From Pyrinomonadaceae bacterium (GTDB taxonomy: Bacteria; Acidobacteriota; Blastocatellia; Pyrinomonadales; Pyrinomonadaceae): 64,000 nt of DNA. Position 1 is the first letter of the stretch. Each line of letters starts with the position of its first letter. Shown in pieces: positions 1 through 8,126 of the stretch. Below the pieces are notes generated by a model, which searched no databases, was not told where the DNA came from, and was given only the letters and a program-made list of their open reading frames with translations. The stretch is taken from positions 46,986-110,985 of the forward strand of contig JABARP010000010.1 of the NCBI GenBank assembly GCA_019186825.1. The letters are read 5' to 3'. The position numbers and the translations under genes were made by a program.

Positions 1-822
1 GACACCGCCGTAGAAGCTGTCGCCGATCCCGACGGAATAGATTATCGCTTCGGAGCGAACGGCAGCGTCAACTGCGTCATCAAGACGTTTTTGGCCCGAT
101 GTGTTCTGACCGTCGGTAAGCAGGATGATCGCGCGTCGTGTTCTCTCGGGTGCTGCGCCGAGAACTTCACGCGATGTTACCCAGATCGCGTCCCAAATAG
201 CGGTCGAACCTTGTATTCCCTGATTCCGTCCCGAGATCGGAGGCGTTCCGGGAACTGAACCGCCGACAACGACGCCTCCGCCGATATAGCCGGAAGGCGG
301 CACGAATTTGACGTTCTCGATCGCGCGTCGAAGCCGCGTGAGGTTATTCGTCATATCCTGTTCGAGAGTTGTTTCGCCAGTAAAGCTAAGGACAGCGACC
401 TCGTCTTTCGAGGGCCGAACGACAGATTCGAGGAATGAGATCGCGGCATCCTTTTCGTCCGGCAGCGTACGCTGCTGCGAGACGCTGACATCGATCAGGA
501 TCGAGAGGCTCAGCGGCAGATCGACCTGCCGTGTAAATGCCGAAAGTTCCTGCGGCACGCCATCCTCGAGGAGCCTAATGTCGGACTGAGTAAGGCTGGT
601 CAGCAGACGGCGGTTGCGGTCCTGCGCGGTAAAGAGAACGTTGACGACCTCTGTATCGATCTTAAGAACTTCATCGTCAACGATCGGAGGCGGCGTTGCG
701 GACGGAGTAGCTGTCGGCTTCGGAGCGGTGGACTGCGCGGACGCGTTCTCGGCGTCGCCGGCGAAAAAGAAACCGGTGCAGAGCACGGCGAACGCCAATA
801 CAAGACCCAACTTTCGAAACAT
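1..822 (-). CDS. Secreted VWA-domain protein (VWFA-related Acidobacterial type), 3' end outside window
   Basis: Open reading frame entering from the window edge; 274 codons are present from the ATG at 822 with no stop, so the C-terminus is missing. It begins with a hydrophobic signal peptide (LVLAFAVLC...FFFAGDA) and a Ser/Thr/Pro-rich linker, followed by a domain typical of the VWFA-related family: 'RLLEDGVPQELSAF' and then a von Willebrand A fold with the metal-site pattern DVSVS (DxSxS) and a later 'LLTDGQ' strand. An AGAGG stretch lies just upstream of the start. The gene follows the similar VWA gene at 844-1827 by 21 bp on the same strand, suggesting a tandem paralogue pair in one transcript. 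Function is not known beyond an extracytoplasmic adhesion-like or metal-binding fold. Confidence 0.85.
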   Translation of the reverse strand, partial: MFRKLGLVLAFAVLCTGFFFAGDAENASAQSTAPKPTATPSATPPPIVDDEVLKIDTEVVNVLFTAQDRNRRLLTSLTQSDIRLLEDGVPQELSAFTRQVDLPLSLSILIDVSVSQQRTLPDEKDAAISFLESVVRPSKDEVAVLSFTGETTLEQDMTNNLTRLRRAIENVKFVPPSGYIGGGVVVGGSVPGTPPISGRNQGIQGSTAIWDAIWVTSREVLGAAPERTRRAIILLTDGQNTSGQKRLDDAVDAAVRSEAIIYSVGIGDSFYGGV

Positions 823-843
823 CACAAAAACCTCTTGTCTTCC

Positions 844-1827
844 TTATCTCAAGCTATCCTTTACCGCACGATAGCTCGACTTTGTCCGTATCTTATATTC
901 CTTCGCTTTCTTTGGATCAGTGAACTTGACCTCGACCTTGCGAACCCTTCCGTTCAGTGTCTGATCAGAAGGCTTGTAGGTGATGATGTACTGCGAGCGA
1001 AGCTCTTTCGAGATCTTCGTGAACGAACGTTCGAGCTCGAGCATATCGCCCGTATAAAAAACGTCGCCGCCCGTTTCCTCGCAAAGTTTATTTAGGGCTT
1101 TGTCGCCCGAATCGCGGTCCATTCCCATTTCAACGCCCGGAACCGTGCCTAAGAATCCTGCCTTTGTCGAGATCGCGAAAACGGTCGTTTCCGTGCGCTG
1201 TGCGATGTCGATCGCATCGGCAAGAACCGCGCGGCTGTACGTGTCGTCGCCGTCGGTAATGATCACGAGTACACGGCGGCCGGGGACGTTTCGCATCTTT
1301 TCATCGCAGAACTCCCATATCGCGTCGTAGAGTGCCGTTTGCGAACCGGTCTTGTTGACCTTGTCGACCGCCTTGTCGAGCAGGTCCAGCTTGTCGGTAA
1401 AATCCTGCAGCAGCTTGATCTCGTGATCGAAGGTCATGAACGCGGCCTTATCTTTACGCAAACGCGTAACGGTGTAGATGAAATTGCGCGCCGCTTCCTT
1501 CTCGAATTTCAGCTTGCCGGCAGTCGATGGCGATGTGTCCATCAGGACGCCGACAAAAACGGGCGGATTTGTCTTCTCGTCCGAAAAGTAGGTGATCTCC
1601 TGGCGAACGCCATCCTCAAAGACCGCAAAATCACCACGTGTCATTCCGCTGACAAGCTCTTTCTTGCCCATCGTAACCGTTACGGGCAGCCTGACCTCGA
1701 ACACCTTGGACGTGCCGCCTTCGTCGGACGGTGTCGGTGTCGGCGAGGGCGTCTGGCCAAAGGCCGCAGCGCTCAGCGCGACGAGGCAAACAAGGATAAG
1801 CGGAAACGTTTTGCGAAAGGAATGCAT
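844..1827 (-). CDS. Secreted VWA-domain protein (VWFA-related Acidobacterial type)
   Basis: 327 residues. Signal peptide at residues 1-25 ending AAFGQ, then a TPSPTPTPS linker. An N-terminal segment with 'DFAVFEDGVRQEITYF' precedes the VWA domain (about 85-270), with MIDAS pattern DTSPS, a 'TALYDAIWE' strand and 'VLVIITDGDD'. This is the arrangement of the VWFA-related family that is greatly expanded in Acidobacteriota. It lies immediately upstream of the second VWA gene and diverges from the phosphohexomutase. The intact metal-site residues argue for a folded, ligand-binding module; the ligand cannot be read from sequence. Confidence 0.85.
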   Translation of the reverse strand: MHSFRKTFPLILVCLVALSAAAFGQTPSPTPTPSDEGGTSKVFEVRLPVTVTMGKKELVSGMTRGDFAVFEDGVRQEITYFSDEKTNPPVFVGVLMDTSPSTAGKLKFEKEAARNFIYTVTRLRKDKAAFMTFDHEIKLLQDFTDKLDLLDKAVDKVNKTGSQTALYDAIWEFCDEKMRNVPGRRVLVIITDGDDTYSRAVLADAIDIAQRTETTVFAISTKAGFLGTVPGVEMGMDRDSGDKALNKLCEETGGDVFYTGDMLELERSFTKISKELRSQYIITYKPSDQTLNGRVRKVEVKFTDPKKAKEYKIRTKSSYRAVKDSLR

Positions 1828-1975
1828 AGAGATCGGGCAAAAAAACGGCTTTGGTCAAAGTTTTCGATGCGTTTACACGGATAGGCGGTTGCCTTTTAGT
1901 GTCGATTTGGACAGTATAGCAAAGACTTCCGCGCGCGTTGATTCGCGTGCCGAATTCGGCCACACTAAAAGAACC

Positions 1976-3331
1976 GTGATCGATAAGAACATATTTCGAG
2001 AATATGACATCCGCGGCATCGTCGGTGAGCACCTTAACGAGGCCGTCGTCGCGGATCTGTCGCGTGCGATCGGGACGTTCTTTGTGCGGAACAACGCCAG
2101 AAAGATCGCGATCGGATTCGACGCAAGGCAGAGCTCACCCGTCTTTGCAAAGATCCTATCGGATGGACTGAACGCCTCGGGGATCGACGTCGTTTCAGTC
2201 GGGCAAGTACCGACGCCGGTTCTCTATCACACGGTCTTTACACGCGATGTCGATGGCGGCGTGATGATCACGGGTTCGCACAATCCGCCCGACCACAACG
2301 GGTTCAAGATATGCCTTGGCCACGCCGCTCTATTCGGCGAACAGATACGGGAGATCGGCGCGATAGCCGAAAATGGCGAATTCGCAAATGGCAGCGGGAC
2401 GTCGGAAGAGATCTTCGTGCTTGACCAGTACTGTGACGACCTTGCGCGCCGCATCTCGATGGGAACGCGGCCGATAAAGGCTGTTGTCGATGCAGGCAAT
2501 GGAATGGCCGGCGTTACGGCGGTGCCGGTTTTTGACCTGTTGGGCGTCGAAATGGTCAAGCTTTTTGTCGAACCTGATTCGAACTTCCCAAACCATCATC
2601 CGGACCCGACCGTTCTTGAGAATCTCGACGATACGATCAGAGCGGTTCGGGAGAGCGGTGCAGACATCGGTATTGCGTTCGATGGTGACGGCGACCGCAT
2701 CGGTGTCGTTGACGAAACAGGGCGGATCCTTTGGGGCGACGAACTTATGGTGCTCCTCTCGCGTGCAGTGCTCGAAGAGAAGCCCGGCGCGACGATCATC
2801 GCCGAGGTTAAATGCTCCGAAACGCTCTTTGACGACATACGCGCGCACGGCGGCAACGCCGTTATGTGGAAGGCGGGTCATTCGCTCATAAAGGCAAAAA
2901 TGAAGGAGACGGACGCCGCGCTTGCCGGCGAGATGAGCGGCCATATCTTCTTTGCTGACAGATTTTACGGGTTTGATGATGCGACGTACGCGGGCGCGAG
3001 GGTTCTCGAGATACTTTCGAGGTCGGACAAGACCCTTTCCGAGCTTCTTGCAGATCTACCCAAAACTTTCTCGACACCCGAGATACGCGTCGATTGCGCC
3101 GATGACAGGAAATTCGACGTTGTTAGGCGGATCACAGAGCGATTCTCAAAAGATCATGACGTTAATACGATCGACGGTGCGCGTATCAAATTCGACCACG
3201 GTTGGGGCCTCGTGCGAGCCTCAAACACGCAGGCCATCCTCGTCCTGCGCTGCGAAGCCGATAGCCAGGAACACCTCGATCAGATCGAAAAGGCGATCCG
3301 CACGGCCGTCGAAGAAGCCGGCAGGCAGTAG
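1976..3331 (+). CDS. Phosphomannomutase/phosphoglucomutase (alpha-D-phosphohexomutase family)
   Basis: Interconverts hexose 6-phosphate and 1-phosphate for nucleotide-sugar synthesis. I start it at GTG 1976 (VIDKNIFREYDIRGIV), giving 451 aa, the normal family length; the open frame extends further upstream but that part reads as antisense of the VWA gene. All four family signatures are present: the phosphoserine loop TGSHNP near residue 100, the Mg-binding loop DGDGDR near 236-241, the sugar-specificity loop GEMSGH and the phosphate-binding RASNT near residue 414. The DYDIRG-like start and GEMSG loop favour the ManB/AlgC bifunctional type over GlmM (whose sugar loop and N-terminus differ). 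Substrate preference is inferred. Confidence 0.92.
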   Translation: MIDKNIFREYDIRGIVGEHLNEAVVADLSRAIGTFFVRNNARKIAIGFDARQSSPVFAKILSDGLNASGIDVVSVGQVPTPVLYHTVFTRDVDGGVMITGSHNPPDHNGFKICLGHAALFGEQIREIGAIAENGEFANGSGTSEEIFVLDQYCDDLARRISMGTRPIKAVVDAGNGMAGVTAVPVFDLLGVEMVKLFVEPDSNFPNHHPDPTVLENLDDTIRAVRESGADIGIAFDGDGDRIGVVDETGRILWGDELMVLLSRAVLEEKPGATIIAEVKCSETLFDDIRAHGGNAVMWKAGHSLIKAKMKETDAALAGEMSGHIFFADRFYGFDDATYAGARVLEILSRSDKTLSELLADLPKTFSTPEIRVDCADDRKFDVVRRITERFSKDHDVNTIDGARIKFDHGWGLVRASNTQAILVLRCEADSQEHLDQIEKAIRTAVEEAGRQ

Positions 3332-3416
3332 CCTCAGGCACGATCCCCGAAGCGCTCGCGAACATTTCCTCAAAGATTTTCGTAATTCCCTGTTCAAGAA
3401 GCGCAATAATACACGT

Positions 3417-4058
3417 ATGTTTTGCCCAAAGTGCGGATCGACACAGGAAGAAGGCTTGAGGTTCTGCAAGGTGTGCGGAGCCCATCTTGCGGCCGTTCAG
3501 CAGGCACTTGCGACGCCTGAACGCGGCGAAGGCTTTGCGTGGAAGAACACGTGGGTCGCCGAGATGCTGATGTCGAGCGAACAGGCCGTCAAACGCAAGG
3601 CCGAGCTCGACCGCATAAAAGGCATAACGCCCGACAGTCGTCGGCGCAACGAGATAAAGGCCGGAACTATTACGGGCTCTATCGGCCTCGGCCTGATGAT
3701 CTTCCTTTACATTTTTATGCAGGGGTTGATCGCAAGCGGCTCTGTGCCGCCGGGAGAATCTGAGATATTGAGCCGCCTATGGGTCGTCGGCATCATTCCG
3801 CTGCTTGTCGGCGGAGCCCTAATTATGAACGGCTTGTATGTTTCAAAGCTATTCGGCGCGTCACGCGGAGCCGCCGAACAACAGCTTGATACCGCGAGCC
3901 CAACCCGTTCGACCGGCGAGCTCCCGACGAATGACCCTGCCTACCTCAGCCCTGCTGAAACAACGCGGTTCCCCGCAACGCCATTCAGCGTAACGGATGA
4001 AACGACCCGGCACCTGACAAAGACTGAGGTCGGCCAAAAGACCAGCGATCTTGAATAG
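3417..4058 (+). CDS. Zinc-ribbon membrane protein
   Basis: 213 aa from ATG 3417. It opens with a zinc ribbon, CPKC near residues 3-6 and CKVC near 19-22, then a basic linker containing 'KRKAELDRIKGITPDSRRR', two hydrophobic helices (about 83-105 and 122-143) and a Ser/Thr-rich tail. This layout, a cytosolic N-terminal ribbon joined to two transmembrane segments, is common in Acidobacteriota proteins of unknown function. It follows the phosphohexomutase by 85 bp on the same strand and ends just before the convergent tmRNA gene. No enzymatic motif is visible. Confidence 0.8.
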   Translation: MFCPKCGSTQEEGLRFCKVCGAHLAAVQQALATPERGEGFAWKNTWVAEMLMSSEQAVKRKAELDRIKGITPDSRRRNEIKAGTITGSIGLGLMIFLYIFMQGLIASGSVPPGESEILSRLWVVGIIPLLVGGALIMNGLYVSKLFGASRGAAEQQLDTASPTRSTGELPTNDPAYLSPAETTRFPATPFSVTDETTRHLTKTEVGQKTSDLE

Positions 4059-4069
4059 CTAAGAAATGA

Positions 4070-4443
4070 TGGTGGAGGCGGCGGGAATCGAACCCGCATC
4101 CAAAGGTTGCGACCAGTGCGATCTACACGTTTAGTCCATTCACTTTAGTTTCGCCAAAGACGAGCAGATGAACAGACAAGACCTCGTCAAAGGCTAACCC
4201 GACTAACTTTGATCTCGCGCCGCAGGTGTAGGCGCGAAACGAGCCTGAACTGAGTTATGCCAGGCCGGGTCGCATCAGGCGGACTTCCCGGTTGACATTG
4301 CTGTAGCTAAACTTAATTAGGCAGCAAGAGCTAATTCTTGATTAGCATTTGTGTTTTGCAAGTTTTGTTAACGGGCTCACCTACAAAAAGCCCGACGTGC
4401 ACTCAAAGATCTATACAAGCCCCTGTCGAAGCCTGTCGCCCCC
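4070..4443 (-). ncRNA. ssrA: tmRNA (transfer-messenger RNA)
   Basis: One-piece tmRNA, about 374 nt. The mature 5' end GGGGGCG (4443 downwards) pairs with CGCCTCC next to a genome-encoded ACCA at 4070-4073, forming the 7-bp acceptor stem (one G-U pair). The T-arm 'GGTTCGATTCCC' is next to it. The open reading frame ends GAA TTA GCT CTT GCT GCC TAA (around 4310-4340), so the tag ends ELALAA. With the GCT resume codon the tag is most likely ANQELALAA, although the exact resume codon is inferred. It rescues ribosomes stalled on broken mRNAs with SmpB, which is not in the window. A weak TAAACT -10 lies at 4462-4467 on the minus strand. Confidence 0.93.
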
Positions 4444-4584
4444 ACATGAGCGAGGAACGCTAGTTTACCGTATTTCGATGATTTCGGACAGTGTAAAGTT
4501 GCCGAAAGTGGCGAGCGGCGGCCGCCAAAGCAACCGATCCGTGCCGCCACCGCATCCCACGCGTTTGATGAAGAACCTTTCCCT

Positions 4585-5010
4585 GGCGGCGTCTTTGCGA
4601 TCTTTGCGAATATCTTCGCGTTCTTTGCGTTGAAACCAATGCGGAAAGGAGGAAAACGAGACAATGCGTTCTGGGTCGGCAGAAAACGCAAAGGCCGCGA
4701 AGTGAGGCCCGCAGAGGACGCAAAGGGAAGGATCTCGCGGCAGCGTCTTTGAGACCTTTGCGAGTATCTTTGGGTTCTTTGCGTTAAAACCAACGTGAAG
4801 AGTGCAAAGAGAAATAGCGGCGATTCGATAAGCAGGAAACGCAAAGGTCGCGAAGTGAAGGCCGCAGAGGACGCAAAGGGGAAGAATCTCGCGGCAGCGT
4901 CTTTGAGACCTTTGCGAATATCTTTGCGTTCTTTGCGTTTGAATCAACGTGAAGAGTTCAATGAAGTATAGCGTGGATTTGATGAGCAGAAAACGCAAAG
5001 GGAGACACCC
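4585..5010. repeat. Three tandem ~154-bp imperfect repeats with internal inverted repeats
   Basis: Three direct copies begin near 4588, 4741 and 4896 (periods of 153 and 155 bp; the third is shortened). Each has a 5' part rich in 'TCTTTGCG' and a 3' part with 'AACGCAAAGG..GCGAAGTGA'. CTTTGCGTT at 4623-4631, 4777-4785 and 4931-4939 is matched by its exact complement AACGCAAAG at 4685-4693, 4838-4846 and 4992-5000, so each unit can fold into a long hairpin. Short open frames across it give arginine-rich repetitive peptides and are not credible genes. Confidence 0.85.
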
Positions 5011-5029
5011 GGTACTTGGACCAAGCTGT

Positions 5030-5230
5030 TTCGCCGAGCGGCGAAGCTCGGCTTCGCCGTTATTGGGATAGCGTGTACTTGGCAGCTACGCCGCCGAGGG
5101 TCTTTTGTTGATCGCATCGGAAAAGCACAGCTTTTCCGCTCGGCGGCCCTAACGGACGAAACCCGCAAGGGCGGCGTTTGGACGCACACTCTTGCGGGAT
5201 CGGAAAGTACCGGACAAGCTGTCCGATGTG
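5030..5230. repeat. Run of four hairpins in intergenic DNA
   Basis: Perfect or near-perfect palindromes follow one another: CGGCGAAG/CTTCGCCG (5039-5059), an outer stem CCGCCGAG (5091-5098) with CTCGGCGG (5139-5146) enclosing GGAAAAGC-ACA-GCTTTTCC (5119-5137), CCCGCAAG (5162-5169) with CTTGCGGG (5191-5198), and CGGACA-AGC-TGTCCG (5211-5225). The segment lies between the tandem repeats and the 3' end of the minus-strand gene at 5265. None is followed by a clear T-run. It looks like dispersed REP-like or structured-RNA material. Bases 4444-4584 hold nothing else recognisable. Confidence 0.7.
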
Positions 5231-5264
5231 GCCTAGTAACGGGTGTGGACGATCATCCGGGCCG

Positions 5265-6347
5265 TTAACGGCTGATACGGGTATAGGAGATCGTCTGGCC
5301 GTCAGTGTCCGAGACGGTACGGAATCCGTTGCCCTGGCGATAGAGACGCGAGGTGTACGGACCCATCCGCAACGTGTTGCCGCTGAGCCTGCCGTACGAC
5401 GGAGCCCCGTTGCCCATAACGACGGTAACGTTCCCTTCGTTCGTGATCGTCATCGTGATACGCGAACCGTCTTGGGGGCTGGTCGCCCAGAACGTGCCAA
5501 CGGCCCAGGACGAAGGACGCGAACCGTTGCCCCAATCGTCGTTGCCGCCGTCCGTCCAGCCTTGTTTGCTGTAGCTGATCGTTTCGCGATTCAGCGTGCT
5601 GACGGTGTCGATGCCATTTCGCGTACGGACAAGCGTTGCCGAATCTTGACCGAAGGTAAGCAGACCGCGATAGTAGCGACCGTAGCTGACCGGCTGGCCA
5701 TTGACGCTCGACGTCGCACGGCCATTGGATTGGATCGCAAGCGTGATCCTTTCACCGCGAGGGCCGACGCCATAGTAGGTTCCGACAGCCCAATTCGGCG
5801 GGCGGGACATTTGCCAGTTGTTGTCCCAGCCACCACCGCCGGGATAGTTCTGGTTGCCGTTCCAGCCGCCATTCCAGCCGCCGCCATCGAGGCCCGGCAT
5901 ATCGTAGGTGTCAGCAACGGTGTTGAGGTCGGTGCGCATCTGACGCCATTGTCTTTCGATCTTCCGTTGGAAAGGAAGACGAAGGATCATCTGATTCACC
6001 GGCTGAGCCTGCTGTACGACATCAGAGACGTCATTGCGAACTTCCCACCAATTTCGCGAGCGGTCGAAATTGCTGCGAAGACGATCGAGTGAATTCTCGT
6101 AGTTCCGCACGAGCCGATTGTATTCGTCCTCCTGCGGCGTGTTGTTGATCGGGCTGTTATCCAGCGCCTTATCAAAATCGCGACGGAATTTGTTGCTGCT
6201 GTTCTCGAGGCGTTTGATAATGTCGCTTACATTGCGTTTTGAATAGCGATTTTGGTTACGAAGCTGTGCGTTCGCAACGGTCGGCAGGATGACCGCAGCG
6301 CATATCGCGACAACGAATATAGAAATGGTCTTTCCAAATTTAGTCAT
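5265..6347 (-). CDS. Secreted protein with a duplicated C-terminal domain, function unknown
   Basis: 360 aa, ATG 6347, with a strong SD (GGAGG) 7 bases upstream. Signal peptide residues 1-27 ending VANAQ. Residues about 30-150 are charged and helical; a Gly/Asn/Trp-rich linker (about 150-180) follows. The remainder consists of two copies of a ~75-residue beta domain (about 183-262 and 279-358): each starts with a WAVGT segment, has I(T/L) strands and an SYGR turn, and ends with (S/T)xx(R/G)(E/Q)TISY. I recognise no family with confidence. The transcript probably starts at the promoter at 6503-6531, leaving a long leader of about 150 nt. Confidence 0.8.
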   Translation of the reverse strand: MTKFGKTISIFVVAICAAVILPTVANAQLRNQNRYSKRNVSDIIKRLENSSNKFRRDFDKALDNSPINNTPQEDEYNRLVRNYENSLDRLRSNFDRSRNWWEVRNDVSDVVQQAQPVNQMILRLPFQRKIERQWRQMRTDLNTVADTYDMPGLDGGGWNGGWNGNQNYPGGGGWDNNWQMSRPPNWAVGTYYGVGPRGERITLAIQSNGRATSSVNGQPVSYGRYYRGLLTFGQDSATLVRTRNGIDTVSTLNRETISYSKQGWTDGGNDDWGNGSRPSSWAVGTFWATSPQDGSRITMTITNEGNVTVVMGNGAPSYGRLSGNTLRMGPYTSRLYRQGNGFRTVSDTDGQTISYTRISR

Positions 6348-6502
6348 AAATTTGTCCTCCTAATTAGGGTCAACAAGGCCGTGTCCCCGGTCCGTGTTCA
6401 GTGGGATGGGGATTATTCCCTTTCCCGAAGCGTTAGACTCGAAGCGCGGAGCGTCCAGTTGCAAGCAAAGTCTCAACTGCTGATGATCAAGGTACAGCCT
6501 GA

Positions 6503-6531
6503 ATTATAGTAAACTCCTGAGTTTGCATCAA
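6503..6531 (-). promoter_or_regulatory. Sigma70-type promoter for the 5265-6347 gene
   Basis: On the minus strand TTGATG (6526-6531) is followed after exactly 17 bases by TATAAT (6503-6508). The -10 is a perfect consensus and the -35 matches four of six positions. It points to the secreted protein whose ATG is at 6347. Confidence 0.65.
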
Positions 6532-6545
6532 TAGTTTCTTTTCTT

Positions 6546-7577
6546 ATGCGTCTTGACGACCTGGACTTCATATTGCCGCCGGAACAGATCGCTCAAACCC
6601 CTCTGGCGAGCCGTTCGGCTTCGCGAATGCTGATCGTCGATCGCAAAAGCGGCGAATTTCACGACGCGAAATTCACGGACCTCGTAGGCGAGCTCGGCCC
6701 GGACGACACCCTCGTTCTCAACAATACGAAGGTCTTTCCGGCGAGATTGTTCGGGCGGACGGAGACCGGAGCGGCGATCGAAATGCTGCTCATAGAGGAG
6801 GTCGAACCGCGTGTCTGGGATGCGGTCGCACGCCCGGGCAAGCGTCTCTCACCGGAAAAAAGGGTCATTTTCGACGAGAGATTCTCGGCCGTGGTCCTGG
6901 AAAAACTCGATGGCGGCCGCGTGCGGTTCCGTTTTAAGACCGAAGGTGACCTTGACGAGCAGATCGATCGCTTGGGGAACACGCCGCTACCGCCGTACAT
7001 CACTCCGGATGAGGCGAAACGCGAGTTCGACCGTGAGCGGTATCAGACGGTCTTTGCTGCCGAACGCGGTGCGATCGCGGCACCGACCGCAGGGCTCCAT
7101 TTTACCGACGAGATCTTGGACGCGATCCGCGGCAACGGTACAAAGATCGTCGAACTTACGCTACACGTAGGTTACGGGACGTTCGAGCCCGTGCGTGTCG
7201 AAGAACTCGAGGAACATCGCGTTTTGCCTGAGCGATTCTCGATCACGGAAGATGCGGCAAACGCGCTGAATGATTCGCTGGAGACGGGGAAACGCATTGT
7301 CGCGGTCGGTACGACAACGACGCGCGCGCTCGAATCGGCTATCAGAGCGAAAGGACGATTCGAGGCCGGTGCGGGAGTCGCGGATCTTACGGTTACGCCC
7401 GGTTACAAATTCAAGGCGGTTTCGGCGCTTGTTACGAACTTTCACTTGCCGAAGAGTTCTCTGCTTATCCTTGTTTCCACATTCGGCGGACACAAACTTA
7501 TAATGGATGCCTACGGGCACGCCGTGCGTGAGGGTTATCGGTTCTATAGCTACGGCGATTGTATGTTCGTGAAATAA
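6546..7577 (+). CDS. queA: S-adenosylmethionine:tRNA ribosyltransferase-isomerase QueA
   Basis: 343 aa, the usual length. It transfers and isomerises the ribosyl moiety of SAM to preQ1-tRNA, making epoxyqueuosine in the wobble position. The N-terminus (LDFILPPEQIAQTPLASR) and the conserved blocks LNNTKVFPARLFG, PLPPYI, YQTVFA...GAIAAPTAGLHFT, LHVGYGTF and TNFHLPKSSLL are diagnostic. The stop codon overlaps the start of the acetyltransferase gene (TAATG at 7575-7579), implying coupled translation. No other queuosine gene is in the window. Confidence 0.97.
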   Translation: MRLDDLDFILPPEQIAQTPLASRSASRMLIVDRKSGEFHDAKFTDLVGELGPDDTLVLNNTKVFPARLFGRTETGAAIEMLLIEEVEPRVWDAVARPGKRLSPEKRVIFDERFSAVVLEKLDGGRVRFRFKTEGDLDEQIDRLGNTPLPPYITPDEAKREFDRERYQTVFAAERGAIAAPTAGLHFTDEILDAIRGNGTKIVELTLHVGYGTFEPVRVEELEEHRVLPERFSITEDAANALNDSLETGKRIVAVGTTTTRALESAIRAKGRFEAGAGVADLTVTPGYKFKAVSALVTNFHLPKSSLLILVSTFGGHKLIMDAYGHAVREGYRFYSYGDCMFVK

Positions 7578-8110
7578 TGCAGTTTATCGACTCGATCAAG
7601 AATCTTTTCGGTCCGCCGGCACGCGTCGCGGAGCCCGGTGTAAAGGTTGCACCGCCCGGCGAATATGTCATTCGTCCACTCACGAAAAGACATCTTCGAG
7701 AGGTAACGCTGCTGAACGCCGAATGTTTTCCGAACGGCGACAGCTACACCCGGCACACGCTCGATTTTCTGCTGAGCCAGCCAACGACGCTCTCATACCG
7801 AATCGTTACAGAAGACAACGACACGGTCGGATTCGCATTTGTGATGGTCAACGAAACAGGCACCGCGCATCTGACGACTATCGGCATCTCTCCCAAACAT
7901 CGCCGCCGCGGCCTCGCAAAACGCCTTCTTGTGCATGTTGAGAATGCACTTCGCGCACGGTCGATAAACACTCTCGTGCTAGAGGTTCGCGTCAAGAATA
8001 CCGCGGCACAGGAACTTTACCGGCAGAAGGGCTTTTATGTCGTCCAACGCCTGAACAAATACTACACGGACGGCGAAGACTGCTTTCTGATGATGAAGGC
8101 GATCTATTAG
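7577..8110 (+). CDS. GNAT-family N-acetyltransferase (RimI-like)
   Basis: 177 aa from ATG 7577, which overlaps the queA stop by one base; an upstream TTG at 7559 would lie inside queA and is less likely. After a ~35-residue N-terminal extension comes a GNAT fold: 'TIGISPKHRRRGLAKRLL' contains the acetyl-CoA binding pattern (R-R-x-G-L-A), and the C-terminal 'AAQELYRQKGFYVVQRLNKYY' is the usual motif B and is characteristic of RimI-like protein N-acetyltransferases. The substrate is unknown. The operon order queA, acetyltransferase, thiE is tight (16 bp to thiE). Confidence 0.85.
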   Translation: MQFIDSIKNLFGPPARVAEPGVKVAPPGEYVIRPLTKRHLREVTLLNAECFPNGDSYTRHTLDFLLSQPTTLSYRIVTEDNDTVGFAFVMVNETGTAHLTTIGISPKHRRRGLAKRLLVHVENALRARSINTLVLEVRVKNTAAQELYRQKGFYVVQRLNKYYTDGEDCFLMMKAIY

Positions 8111-8126
8111 CCGGAGTTTTAAAACC

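Noticed and set aside
1592..1975. Long N-terminal extension of the phosphohexomutase
   Set aside because: It would overlap the divergent VWA gene and makes the enzyme much longer than its family.
2952..3416. N-terminal extension of the zinc-ribbon protein
   Set aside because: The extra frame overlaps the phosphohexomutase in another frame and is Arg/Ser-rich; the zinc ribbon begins exactly at ATG 3417.
4377..4998. Overlapping minus-strand frames with repeated 'RTQRYSQRSQRR' peptides
   Set aside because: They are translations of the tandem DNA repeats and overlap tmRNA; no start context or family.
4585..5010. Possible CRISPR array
   Set aside because: The units are ~154 bp, diverged, with no short constant repeat and spacer alternation, and no cas genes are in the window.
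5178..6092. 304-codon plus-strand open frame
   Set aside because: Antisense to the secreted duplicated-domain gene, which has a signal peptide, SD and promoter.
8111..8126. TPP riboswitch before thiE
   Set aside because: Only 16 bases separate thiE from the gene before it, too few for the aptamer, and no THI-box motif is present.
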